A stretch of DNA of 64,000 nucleotides from CAVXXB01 sp963765585 (GTDB taxonomy: Bacteria > Calditrichota > Calditrichia > JAJRVZ01), in the NCBI GenBank assembly GCA_963765585.1, contig CAVXXB010000002.1, forward strand, positions 186,001 to 250,000, given 5' to 3'. The notes beneath the pieces were generated by a model. It did no database searches. It was not told where the DNA came from and saw only the letters and a program-made list of their open reading frames with translations. Positions 47,413 to 56,896 of this stretch are shown here, one piece after another. A program made the position numbers and the translations under genes. Numbering within the stretch: position 1 is the first letter of the stretch; each line of letters opens with the position of its first letter.

Positions 47413-49633
47413 TTGTTTAGATTTTATCATATCAGATTCATCACCCTTATCATTATATTGTATGCATCTAATTTTGCATATGCGCAGGAGAATGCGCGTG
47501 TGGTCATTCCCCCTACCGATCAAAAGATAACTATTGATGGTGTTCTGAATGAGCCCGCCTGGAAAGAAGCATTACGATTAGAAGCCTTCTATACTTATTA
47601 TCCGCTGGATGGCGAAAAAGCACCGGAAAAAACCGTAGCCTTTTTTATCTATTCAGAATCATCTTTATATGTCGCATTTATTTGCCTTGATAAGATGCCA
47701 AATCTGATCCGCGCATCCGTATCCATGCGTGATCAGATTCTCGATGATGATCATATCGTTTTGTTTATTGATACGTTTAATAGTGGAAAAGAAAGCTATG
47801 AATTTTGTTTTAACCCATTTGGAATCCAGCAGGATGGGATTTATATCGATATGGTCTCCCAGGATTTCACACCGGATTTTTTACATTATTCTAAAGGCCA
47901 GCGTTTTAAAGATGGATATATCATTGAGGCAGAAATTCCATTTAAGAGTCTGCGCTTTCCCTCTGCACCGGATGTTTCATTTGGAATATGTATTATGCGC
48001 AGTGTCAAACATTTGGATCAGGAGTTCATATTTCCCAATATTTCACGGAACTCGACAACGTTTGTCCCGCAATTTGCCAAATTATCAGGTCTTAGAAATG
48101 TTAGTCCAGGCAATAACATCGAAATTCTTCCGGAACTCACCTCATCATGGCAGAACAACTATGATCCATTCCAGGATGCCCTGATTTCCGAGCCGGTAAA
48201 ATTCAATGGTGGATTAAACTTTAAATACGGACCCAGGTCCAATATTACATTCGATCTAACGGTTAATCCTGATTTTAGCCAGGTGGAAGCTGATGCGGAT
48301 TTGATTGATATTAACCGGCGTTTTCCTCTGTATTTTGTTGAGAAGAGACCGTTTTTTCTTGAGGGAACCAATCTGTTTCAAACGCCGGTCAATGTGCTTT
48401 ATACCAGGCGAATTGTAGATCCAATAGCCGGTCTAAAATTTACCGGAAAAAGCAGCGGGTATGAAATAGGGATTCTTCAGGGTGTCGATGAATATTATGG
48501 ATCTGAAGAATATCTGCAGGAAACCGCTCAATTTAATGATCCCGAAATAGACGATAGTGCATTTATCGAAAAATACAGAAACAGGAAATCGATCCATAGT
48601 GTCGTGCGGGTAAAAACGAATTTAGCTAACTATTCGCATATCGGGGCCATATTCAGTGATTTCAGACATTACGATACATACAGCACAACCTATGGGATTG
48701 ACGGCAGTTTTCTTATGTTTGATGAATATTTTCTGACTTTTCAGGCGCTGAATTCAAATACTCAAGATTATTTTAATTCCACAGCCGTTCAGGCCCCTGC
48801 CCTGCATTTTAATTTATTCCGGGGAAGCCGCACCTTTAATTTTCAGGTTTCTTATAATGACATTTATCCTGATTTTGAGGTTGCCAACGGCTTTCTGGAA
48901 AGAAAAGATTATCGTGAGGGTTCGGCTCAGATGTGGTATGATATCCGGCAATCCGAATCTTTCTTTGGACTCATCCAGCCATCTGTATATTACACTCAGA
49001 TGTATAATCATGATGGCCGGAAAATTGAAAGTTTTTTAGGTCCATCTCTAACACTTGAAGCCAAGGGAAACAATACACTCACCTTGAGTCTACTTTCATC
49101 AGTTTGAGGAATATGCCGGTGAAGATTTTGACAAAGACTGGTATTACATACTCTACTCCAATAAAACCTTTAACTGGCTGTTTTTTGATTCAAGATTATA
49201 TTTTGGCGATGCAGTTTATTATGATGCGCTCTACTATGGCCTGCCGCCATTCCTGGGAAAATTTAGGTCATTTGAGGCAAATATCGATTTACGACCGCTC
49301 AATAACTGGTCGATAAATTTTGGCATGCAAAATTACCTGTTTGACGGAACCTATCAGGAAACTAACTACAGAACCAATCAGGATATTTACAGGTTCCGTA
49401 CCATATATCAGTTTACAAGCGAACTGGGTTTGCGGTTTATCATTCAGCATAATAATTACTATAAAGATATTGATATTAATGCCCTGCTGAGTTATCAGCC
49501 TTTTCCTGGTACGGTATTTTTTCTTGGCTATAATGACTATTTCTACCAGATTGAAAACGGCAATGGAAATCCAAAATACCAGAGATCAGCCCAGGGTATA
49601 TTTGTAAAGATCTCATATCTGTTCAGGTTTTAA
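47413..49633 (+). CDS. CBM9-like/DUF5916 outer-membrane protein, one frame break
   Basis: From a TTG start, a signal peptide (IILYASNFAYAQ) leads to a carbohydrate-binding-family-9-like domain (KITIDGVLNEPAWKEA ... SLYVAFICLDKMPNLI ... ESYEFCFNPFGIQQDG, about 30-215). A DUF5916 barrel-like region follows (FSQVEADADLIDINRRF, VEKRPFFLEGTNLF). The frame ends at 49107, but one base out the barrel continues (YFHQFEEYAGEDFDKDW) to 49633, giving about 739 residues. The break is at AGTCT (49087-49091). This family is frequent in diderm polymer degraders, probably as a surface glycan-binding barrel. The stop overlaps the next start by one base. Confidence 0.78.
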
Positions 49634-52157
49634 TGAAGATGATTCCACACAACATTCTACGAACATTTTTCTTTTTAGCTATCCTGGTTCTTTATTCATG
49701 CCTTATTGGGGCCGATTCAGAGCAGGATACCTGGATACGGATTAATCAGCTGGGATATCCGCCAAAGTTTACCAAGATCGCTGTATGGGTCAGTAAATCG
49801 GACAAAAATATTTCTGAATTTTCCATACATGATTATTATTCAAAGGAACAGGTTTGGAAATCCGAAGATTTATACATGACTGGATCATATGGACCATTTA
49901 CGAATAGTTATCGCTTGGATTTCAGTTCGTTCCGGAAACCAGGTATCTATTATCTTTCTGCTGGTGGTGCCAACTCAGGAAAATTTCATATCTCCAAAGA
50001 TGTTTATGATGGAACCGCCGATTATCTGTTAAACTATATGCGTCAACAACGGTGCGGTTTTAATCCCTTCCTGAAAGATTCATGTCATATGCAGGATGGG
50101 TATACGATATATGGCCCAATGCCCGATGGGACACGAGTCGATGTCACCGGTGGCTGGCATGATGCGTCTGACTATTTACAATACCTGACCACTTCAGCCA
50201 CTGCGACGATCAATTTATTATTAGCATATCGTGATTTCCCTTTTTCATTTCAGGATAAATTCGACGCGTCGGGTTTATCCGGCTCAAATGGAAAACCGGA
50301 CATTAGCGATGAAGCCACATGGGGGCTGCAGTGGTTAGAAAAAATGAACCCGGACAATTCGGTAATGTTCAACCAGATCGCCGATGACCGGGATCATCAG
50401 GGATTCAGACTCCCCACCAAAGACTCCGTAAAATATGGCGATCATCCGGGCAGACCGGTTTATTATTGTACCGGAGATCCACAAGGCCTGTATAAATATA
50501 AAAATCGCAGCACCGGCCTGGCATCCACCGCCGGAAAATATGCTTCCACATTTGCTCTGGCTGCAAAGATTTACTCCAGTAAAGAAATATTTTATAAGAA
50601 AAAATCAATCGCAGCCTATGAAATTGGACTTAAACATCCCGGTGTGTGCCAGACTGCACCTGGACGTGCAGAGTATTTTTATGAAGAAGATAACTGGGCG
50701 GATGACATGGAACTGGCGGCAGCCGAACTTTGGCAACTAACCGGCAATCGAAAATATTTAGATGATGTGTATCAGTTTGCTACTCAGGAACCGGTGACAC
50801 CATGGATGGGCGCAGATACGGCCCGCCACTATCAATGGTATCCGTTTATCAACTGGGGGCACAATGAAGCAGCCAGTTCCAATAATATTGATAAAAACAA
50901 ACAACTGTTGTCATATTATAAAGAAGGTCTGGAACGGATTTGGCAGCGTGGGAAAAACAATGCTTTTCGTATGGGTGTGCCATTTATTTGGTGTTCCAAT
51001 AATCTTGTACTGCAATGGCAACACAAGCATTTTTATACCGAACCCTATCCGGCGACTCAAGCTATCTTGAAATGGAAACCGCATTAAGGGATTGGCTATT
51101 CGGTTGTAATCCCTGGGGTGTCAGCATGATCATCGGACTACCAGACTCTGGGACCTATTCCCATGATCCGCATTCATCGCTTTCACATCTGTATAAATAC
51201 CAGCTATCCGGTGGCCTTTTAGACGGACCGGTATATCAAAGCATTTACGGCCGTCAAAAATATGTGCATTTAACTGAGGAAGATGAGTTTAGCCAATTTC
51301 AATCTGAACTGGCGGTGTATCACGACGATGTGGGTGATTATGTAACTAATGAGCCCACCATGGACGGAACAGCCAGTCTGGTTTATTATTTAGCAGCCAT
51401 GCAGAATCAATCACACAGGTTAAATAAGGTATCCGAAAATACCAATTTTTCAACATATCAGGGGGCCATCACCCGTGGGGACTCCACAAGAAAGAACATT
51501 GCCCTGGTATTTACCGGTGATGAATATGCCGATGGCGCTGCTGCAATATTATCGGTTCTGGAGAAATACCATATCAAGGCATCATTTTTTCTCACCGGGA
51601 ATTTTTATCGTAATAAAAAATTTCTTAATATAATAGAGCGATTAAATCAAAACGGTCATTATCTGGGCGCCCATTCGGATAAACATCTTCTCTATTGTGA
51701 TTGGGATGACCGGCTGAAACTGAAATTAACCAAATCGCAATTTCTGCACGACCTTCATAAAAACTATATGGAAATGCATAAATTCGGGATTGATAAACAA
51801 GAGGCCTTGTATTATCTTCCCCCATTTGAATGGTATAATCAGACCATAAGTACTTGGACGTCTGAGTGCGGTTTGCAACTTATAAATTATACACCGGGGA
51901 CCTTATCTCATGCAGACTATACCACACCATCAATGGGTAAAACTTATATTACTTCAGATAAAATTATGGAGAGTATTTTCCAATATGAAGAAATATATCC
52001 AGCCGGCTTAAGCGGTTTTATATTACTCATGCATACAGGTATGGGCGAAGAACGAAGCGATAAACTATACAACAAGCTGGATTCAATGATTCATCAATTA
52101 AGCAATCTTGGCTACAGTTTCGTTCGAATTGATCAACTGCTAAAAACAACAGGGTAA
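49633..52157 (+). CDS. GH9 glycosidase fused to a polysaccharide-deacetylase-like domain, one frame break
   Basis: The product is about 840 residues. A lipoprotein-like or signal N-terminus (LAILVLYSCLI) leads to an Ig-like CelD_N domain (IRINQLGYPPKFTKIAVWVS, about 35-125). The GH9 catalytic domain has the nucleophile/base region VTGGWHDASDYLQY, HDPHSSLSH, and the proton donor Glu in YVTNEPTMDGTASLVYYLA. A frame break lies at GTACTGC (51007-51013). From about residue 620 a NodB-like domain starts: NIALVFTGDEYADGA, ASFFLTGNFYRN, GHYLGAHSDKHLLY and a PPFEWYN segment. The usual TFDDG is altered. GH9 enzymes cut beta-1,4-glucans; the second domain suggests a linked deacetylation or a non-catalytic role. 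It is translationally coupled to the DUF5916 protein. Confidence 0.85.
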
Positions 52158-52208
52158 ATTTATAACAGTAATTTAGAGACTTCTGAAAAATGATTATTTT
52201 TATCTGAA

Positions 52209-52293
52209 CGTCATTCTGAACTTGTTTCAGAATCCCTTTAAATAGACCCTGAAATAAATTCAGGTTGAAAATCCCGTTTTTCGGGAGTGACGA
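52209..52293. repeat. MITE-like element with CGTCA/TGACG ends and three internal hairpins
   Basis: The element starts CGTCA and ends TGACG. It contains three palindromes: TTCTGAACTTGTTTCAGAA, CCTGAAATAAATTCAGG and CCCGTTTTTCGGG. It lies between the GH9 gene and the CoA-binding gene. Similar structures are common dispersed repeats in Bacteroidota and relatives. Confidence 0.6.
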
Positions 52294-52358
52294 AATTCAG
52301 ACTATTTATTACATTTTTTAGAATGTTTGAATTTAAATAATATCCATTAGAGGTCGTT

Positions 52359-52823
52359 ATGTCTGATGCAAATTTTATCAAAAATTTCATGAGCCAGAAA
52401 AGAATCATACTGTTCGGCGCGTCTCGCAGCGGTAAAAAGTTTGGCAATGCCGTCTTAAAGGAGATGTCAGGAAAAGGATATCAAATTTTTCCAGTTCATC
52501 CGGAATGCAAAGAAATTAATGGCATTACATGTTATCCGGACATATCTTCTGTACCGGATGATGTCAAGTCCGTGCTGATGATCATCCCACCTAAAAGAGT
52601 GCTGGAAGTCATTCCAGATCTTATTAAGCATGGAATTGTGCGCGCCTGGTTGCAACAGGGGGCTGAGTCCCCGGAGGTAATCAAACAATTACAGGAGAAT
52701 GATATTGAGATAATTTCTCATGAATGTATTCTGATGTTTACCGAACCCGTAAAATCGATACACAGATTTCACCGCTGGATTTGGAAAATTGCAGGAAAAT
52801 ATCCCGATATGGATACAGCATAA
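52359..52823 (+). CDS. CoA-binding (YccU-type) protein
   Basis: The product is 154 residues with AGAGG before the ATG. A Rossmann-type CoA-binding domain: IILFGASRSGKKFGNAVLKEM, YQIFPVHPECKEINGI, VLMIIPPKRVLEVIPDL and WLQQGAESPEVIKQL. The family is related to the N-terminal domain of succinyl-CoA synthetase alpha, lacking the phospho-His domain. Its physiological role is unknown. It is followed by an orphan ParA after 34 bases, suggesting co-transcription. Confidence 0.88.
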   Translation: MSDANFIKNFMSQKRIILFGASRSGKKFGNAVLKEMSGKGYQIFPVHPECKEINGITCYPDISSVPDDVKSVLMIIPPKRVLEVIPDLIKHGIVRAWLQQGAESPEVIKQLQENDIEIISHECILMFTEPVKSIHRFHRWIWKIAGKYPDMDTA

Positions 52824-52857
52824 CCGAACCTAATATTATTTCGAGAACAGAAGATAT

Positions 52858-53646
52858 ATGTCAAATATAATCGCCATCGCAAATCCCAAAGGTGGGGTAG
52901 GTAAAACTACAACCGCAGTGAATTTGGCAGCCAGTCTGGCCATCTCAAACAGAAAGGTCTTGCTGATTGATTGTGATCCCAATGCATCGCTGACATCCAG
53001 CGTGGGCATGAACAGCGAAAAGATTGAAGGGGGCATATATGAATTATATGCCGGATCCTTCAATACTGTAAAAATAAACCATCCCTACCAACTGAGACGA
53101 TTACAGATAATGCCATCCAATATACCGGATAATGAGAGAGAATCACGGCTTATGGCTCTGGCCAAAAATCGTGCCGGATTTAAGCGAAATCTGGATAGCT
53201 GGCTTCACAGAGAAAAACTGGAATTCGATTATATAATTGTAGATACCCAACCCATCCTGAATGACCTGACCATGTCCGTGCTTTATGCAGCTGATTCTGT
53301 TCTTATTCCATTGCAATGCGGCTATTTTGCCATCAATATCGTTGACAAATTTATCAAATCAATAAAACGCATCCAGGATGGGGTTAATAAAAAGCTACAA
53401 ATTTTGGGTATTTTACTCACCTTTTATGAAAAAAATACCATCGCTTCGCAAAGGACAAAAAGGGAAACAGAAACAAAATTTCCCGGATTACTTCTCGATG
53501 TGGTGATTCCCAAAAATACGACCATTACCTTAGCCACTTTTGAAAGAAAACCAGTCGCACTTTTTGATATTACAGCACCCGGCGCGGCTTCCTATTTAGA
53601 ACTGGCGCAAGAAGTGATCCGCGCAAACCGCAAGCGAAGCAAGTAG
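52858..53646 (+). CDS. Orphan ParA-family ATPase
   Basis: The product is 262 residues. Deviant Walker A is NPKGGVGKTTTAVNLAASL, Walker A' is VLLIDCDPNASLTSS and Walker B is FDYIIVDTQPILNDL. Switch and C-terminal regions follow the ParA/Soj pattern but differ clearly from the ParA at 44620-45384. No ParB, MinE-like or cargo gene is adjacent. Such orphans position chemoreceptor arrays, carboxysomes or other cargo, but none is evident here. It may be co-transcribed with the CoA-binding gene. Confidence 0.9.
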   Translation: MSNIIAIANPKGGVGKTTTAVNLAASLAISNRKVLLIDCDPNASLTSSVGMNSEKIEGGIYELYAGSFNTVKINHPYQLRRLQIMPSNIPDNERESRLMALAKNRAGFKRNLDSWLHREKLEFDYIIVDTQPILNDLTMSVLYAADSVLIPLQCGYFAINIVDKFIKSIKRIQDGVNKKLQILGILLTFYEKNTIASQRTKRETETKFPGLLLDVVIPKNTTITLATFERKPVALFDITAPGAASYLELAQEVIRANRKRSK

Positions 53647-53691
53647 CAAATAAATTATGCTGCTTGTGATTTTGCTTCAAAACGTTTGTAT

Positions 53692-53765
53692 ATAACCGCA
53701 GAGAACTCAGAGTTTTTCTCTGTGCCCTCTGTGGTTTCTTCTTTTAATCCTATTTTTCATATCCC
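53692..53765. repeat. GCAGAG/CTCTGTGG repeat with TTTC-TTCTTTT tail
   Basis: AACCGCAGAGAACTCAGAG is followed directly by CTCTGTGCCCTCTGTGGTT and the TCTTCTTTTAATCC tail. This is the same element type as 1877-2127 but without any interior. Confidence 0.6.
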
Positions 53766-53792
53766 AAATATATCGGGATGACACTACTTTAT

Positions 53793-54206
53793 TTATTTCC
53801 AAACAGCAAGAATAACGCCAATCACCAGGAATCCATACAGATGATAACCACTATCGATGAGCAATAATTTTACCCGTCGGCCGGCAAATGCATTATTGGT
53901 AGCAGAGGTTGTTACGACAAAACACAGCCAGCTCCAGAATCCCGCATGCAGTCCCCCGCTAAATGTAATCACATTCAGGTACATTTCAATACGAGCAAGT
54001 CCATAACTGATGACCAGTGCCCCTATCAGTGCCGTTACATAACTTTTCCAGGCATCTTTTTGTGTTGCCTTGATTTTTTCCTCGGTCAGCCCGACCAGCG
54101 CCATCCACGGCTTACCAAAAAGAATCGGTGAATACCATAATGCACCACCGGCATAATATGCCAGAGCAGCCACTATTACTGCCAAAATATTAACAGATCC
54201 AGCCAT
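53793..54206 (-). CDS. DUF1761 membrane protein
   Basis: The product is 137 residues with a strong AAGGAGG. It has four predicted membrane helices. Landmarks of the family are ALAYYAGGALWYSPILFGKPWMAL at the N-terminus (seen as GGALWYSPILFGKPW) and SGYHLYGFLVIGVILA at the end. The function is unknown. It is the only minus-strand gene in this stretch and is divergent from the transporter at 54708. Confidence 0.87.
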   Translation of the reverse strand: MAGSVNILAVIVAALAYYAGGALWYSPILFGKPWMALVGLTEEKIKATQKDAWKSYVTALIGALVISYGLARIEMYLNVITFSGGLHAGFWSWLCFVVTTSATNNAFAGRRVKLLLIDSGYHLYGFLVIGVILAVWK

Positions 54207-54295
54207 ATCAGATTCCTCCTTCAGGTTAGATTGATTGAATATGATTAAGTTAGATATTCATTTATTATATGTTAGCAACGGTGTAGGATATTCAA

Positions 54296-54400
54296 GTTGA
54301 GATTTGTTATTTGTAATTAGGAACTTGGAATTGGGAATTGAACACTAAAAGTCTAATTACTAATTACGAATAATGAATTACTTCTGAACTATTAATGACG
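54296..54400. repeat. 7-bp periodic tract (AATTGGG/TAATTAC family)
   Basis: It contains GGAACTT-GGAATTG-GGAATTG and CTAATTA-CTAATTA-CGAATAA units. Confidence 0.55.
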
Positions 54401-54513
54401 AAATATATGAATTATTTATTTCAATTGAGCAAATTTTCGTATCATTTTCATGGTTTTGCTTACCGGATAATTCATTTCTCGCAGAGCCGCGGAGACGCAG
54501 AAATAAAGTAGAA

Positions 54514-54612
54514 ATTAGAAGTTAGAAGTTAGATAAGTTTAGTTGGTATCTGCCTATCGCCAATCGCCAACTGCCAACTGTAAATTCCCAATTCCAAGTT
54601 CCAAATTACTTA
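54514..54612. repeat. 7-bp periodic tract (TAGAAGT/GCCAACT family)
   Basis: Units are TAGAAAT-TAGAAGT-TAGAAGT-TAGATAA, then GCCTATC-GCCAATC-GCCAACT-GCCAACT and CCCAATT-CCAAGTT-CCAAATT. The consensus drifts gradually while the period stays seven. Confidence 0.6.
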
Positions 54613-54707
54613 TCCCGCATAAATACACCATCCGCTCTATCAGCTTTTCATTGATAAAATAGATATTCCTATTTAAGTTTGGTGTTGACTTTCATGGAGC
54701 AACAAAA

Positions 54708-56237
54708 ATGGCCAAACTTAAAGACTTTCCTGCCACATTCTGGGTTGCCAATACATTAGAAATTTTTGAGAGAATGGCCTGGTATGGGTTTTTCGCGGTT
54801 TCATCACTCTATATAACCGGCGCAGTGGCTGACGGCGGTCTTGGATTTAGTGATGAAGACCGGGGCATTCTTCAGGGTGTGGTTACATTCTTCCTGTATC
54901 TTTTTCCGGTGGCCTCAGGCGCATTAGCCGATCGGTATGGTTTTAAAAAGATGTTATTCTGGTCTTTCCTGGTACTGACACCGGCATACTTTTTACTCGG
55001 TCAGTTTACCTCCTTCTACACATTTTTTCTGGCGTTTATGTTGGTGGCGCTTGGTGCCGGTATGTTTAAACCGGTGATTATCGGCACCGTATCAAAAACC
55101 ACAAATGATAAGAATTCATCCATGGGCTTTGGTATATTTTATATGATGGTCAATATCGGCGGATTTGTCGGCCCGATCATAGCTGGGATCCTTCGTGCCT
55201 GGGACTGGAATTATGTGTTTATTGCTTCATCGGCCTGGATTGGGATCAACATCATTCTGGTATCAATCTTTTATCGCGAACCCACATCTGAAAGTAAATC
55301 CGAAAATCCCCGGACTTTTAAAAAAGTGCTGGAGGATATGGTCGAGGTATTAGGAAACGGCCGCTTTTTTCTAATGATATTTGTTTTGCTAATTATATTA
55401 GTTCTCGGTTCCAAACTGACCGCAATCGGATATATCTCATGGACCGGAATCACGATGCTTTCAATTGCCTGGCTCGCGCTAAACTATTTATATGACCTGA
55501 TTCTAAAGAAGAGAACGTCTGGCTCAGAAAATCCCTGGTATCTTGAACCAGTGCGCCTGGCGGATTGGAAATTCGGATTGTACCTGCTTCTCATGTCCGG
55601 ATTCTGGACCTGTTTTAATCAGATATTTTATACGCTTCCTTTACACATCAGAGATTTTGTTGACACCTCAGATCTGATGGCCGCATCGGTTTCACTGATG
55701 AATACCATCGGTCTCAGCTCTTTTATTCCGGCTTTCAAGTCAGCCATGGTAACACCCAACCAGATCAATCCCGAATACATCATCAATATTGATGCCGGAG
55801 CCATTATATTGTTTCAGGTCGTTGTTTCAGTTCTGGTCGGACGAATGAAACCGTTCACCACTATTTTCTGGGGTGTTGTGATCACCATTGCCAGCTTCCT
55901 GATACTGGTTTTAGGCAATACCGGCTGGATTGTAATGGCGGGTATTATCGTATTTTCATTTGGCGAAATGATGGCCAGCCCCAAGTCAAAAGAATATACC
56001 GGCAAAATTGCACCGCCGAACAAGGTGGCGTTGTATATGGGATATTTTTATTGGTGTGTTGCCCTGGGAAATTTATTTGGCGGCCTGCTTTCGGGACAAA
56101 TGTATGCGTTCTTTGCCCGTGATATGCAGCGTCCGGATTTAATGTGGATGGTGTTTGCATTATTGGCTTTTGTCACCGCCATTGCTATATTCTTCTATGA
56201 TAAGGTGGTGATAAAGAAGAGGACGATTAGTAATTAG
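54708..56237 (+). CDS. POT/MFS-type transporter
   Basis: The product is 509 residues with GGAG before the ATG and about 12-14 membrane helices. N-terminal ETLEIFERMAWYGFFA-like segment (seen: LEIFERMAWYGFFAVSSLY) is the peptide-transporter (PTR2/POT) E-x-x-E-R type motif. The MFS loop motif is GALADRYGFKKML. FKPVIIGTVSKTT and a small cytoplasmic loop follow. POT proteins import di- and tripeptides with protons; the substrate here is not certain. It stands alone, flanked by repeat tracts on both sides. Confidence 0.85.
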   Translation: MAKLKDFPATFWVANTLEIFERMAWYGFFAVSSLYITGAVADGGLGFSDEDRGILQGVVTFFLYLFPVASGALADRYGFKKMLFWSFLVLTPAYFLLGQFTSFYTFFLAFMLVALGAGMFKPVIIGTVSKTTNDKNSSMGFGIFYMMVNIGGFVGPIIAGILRAWDWNYVFIASSAWIGINIILVSIFYREPTSESKSENPRTFKKVLEDMVEVLGNGRFFLMIFVLLIILVLGSKLTAIGYISWTGITMLSIAWLALNYLYDLILKKRTSGSENPWYLEPVRLADWKFGLYLLLMSGFWTCFNQIFYTLPLHIRDFVDTSDLMAASVSLMNTIGLSSFIPAFKSAMVTPNQINPEYIINIDAGAIILFQVVVSVLVGRMKPFTTIFWGVVITIASFLILVLGNTGWIVMAGIIVFSFGEMMASPKSKEYTGKIAPPNKVALYMGYFYWCVALGNLFGGLLSGQMYAFFARDMQRPDLMWMVFALLAFVTAIAIFFYDKVVIKKRTISN

Positions 56238-56334
56238 TAGTTGGGAGAATTGGGAATTGGGAATTAAATGTAAAAATATCAGTTACCAAAACTAATAACG
56301 AATTCCAAGTTACAAGTTACAAGTTCCCTTAAAC
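56233..56334. repeat. 7-bp periodic tract (AATTGGG/AAGTTAC family)
   Basis: Units include TAGTAAT-TAGTAGT, GAATTGG-GAATTGG-GAATTAA and CAAGTTA-CAAGTTA-CAAGTTC. It begins at the stop codon of the transporter. Confidence 0.6.
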
Positions 56335-56368
56335 TAAAAACAACCAATCTAAAAAAACGGATAAAACC

Positions 56369-56893
56369 ATGTTTGGATTAGAATTACTGGCAAAACTATT
56401 TAAAGTCCTGCGATCCGGTGAATCACCGGGTCAGATATCTGCAGGCTTTATTCTGGGTATGATACCCGGGCTGACTCCTCTATGGAATCTGCACAACCTG
56501 ATCGTGCTTTTTCTTTTAATTATATTAAATGTTAATCTATCGGCTGCGATCTTTGGTTTTTTGTTATTTAGTGCATTTGCCTTTCTCCTGGATCCGTTGT
56601 TCCATAGTCTTGGATTTTACCTGCTCGCGGAAGTGCCGCAATTAAAGGATTTTTGGACTGCATTCTTCAATGCCCCGGTTCTTGGTTTGAGCAATTTAAA
56701 TAACACCGTTGTAATGGGAAGTTTCGTTGTATCACTGGTCCTCCTGATTCCCATGTACTTCCTGATGAAATACGTCATTGTTCAGTACCGGGATAAAATT
56801 GATGCCCGTTTGCAAAAGCTGAAAATAGTACAGTTCGTAAAGGGATCAAAAGTCTATTCCTATTACGAAAAAATAAAAAACCTGAGAGGATGA
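56369..56893 (+). CDS. TIGR03546 (DUF2062-like) membrane protein
   Basis: The product is 174 residues with about four membrane helices. The segment SPGQISAGFILGMIPGLTPLWNLHN is characteristic of TIGR03546 (in part: AGFILGMIPGLTPLWNLHN). It ends with a charged helix. Its function is unknown. It is followed after three bases by TIGR03545; the two families are known to occur side by side. Confidence 0.82.
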   Translation: MFGLELLAKLFKVLRSGESPGQISAGFILGMIPGLTPLWNLHNLIVLFLLIILNVNLSAAIFGFLLFSAFAFLLDPLFHSLGFYLLAEVPQLKDFWTAFFNAPVLGLSNLNNTVVMGSFVVSLVLLIPMYFLMKYVIVQYRDKIDARLQKLKIVQFVKGSKVYSYYEKIKNLRG

Positions 56894-56896
56894 TTT

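Larger units (their letters stand above)
54207..54707. other. Intergenic region with heptad tracts
   Basis: There is no gene in these 500 bases. Two heptad-type tracts lie at 54296-54400 and 54514-54612. A TTTCTCGCAGAGCCGCGGAGACGCAGA segment near 54474-54500 resembles another dispersed repeat (in part: GCAGAGCCGCGGAGACGCAG). The last 70 bases should contain the promoter of the transporter. Confidence 0.6.
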
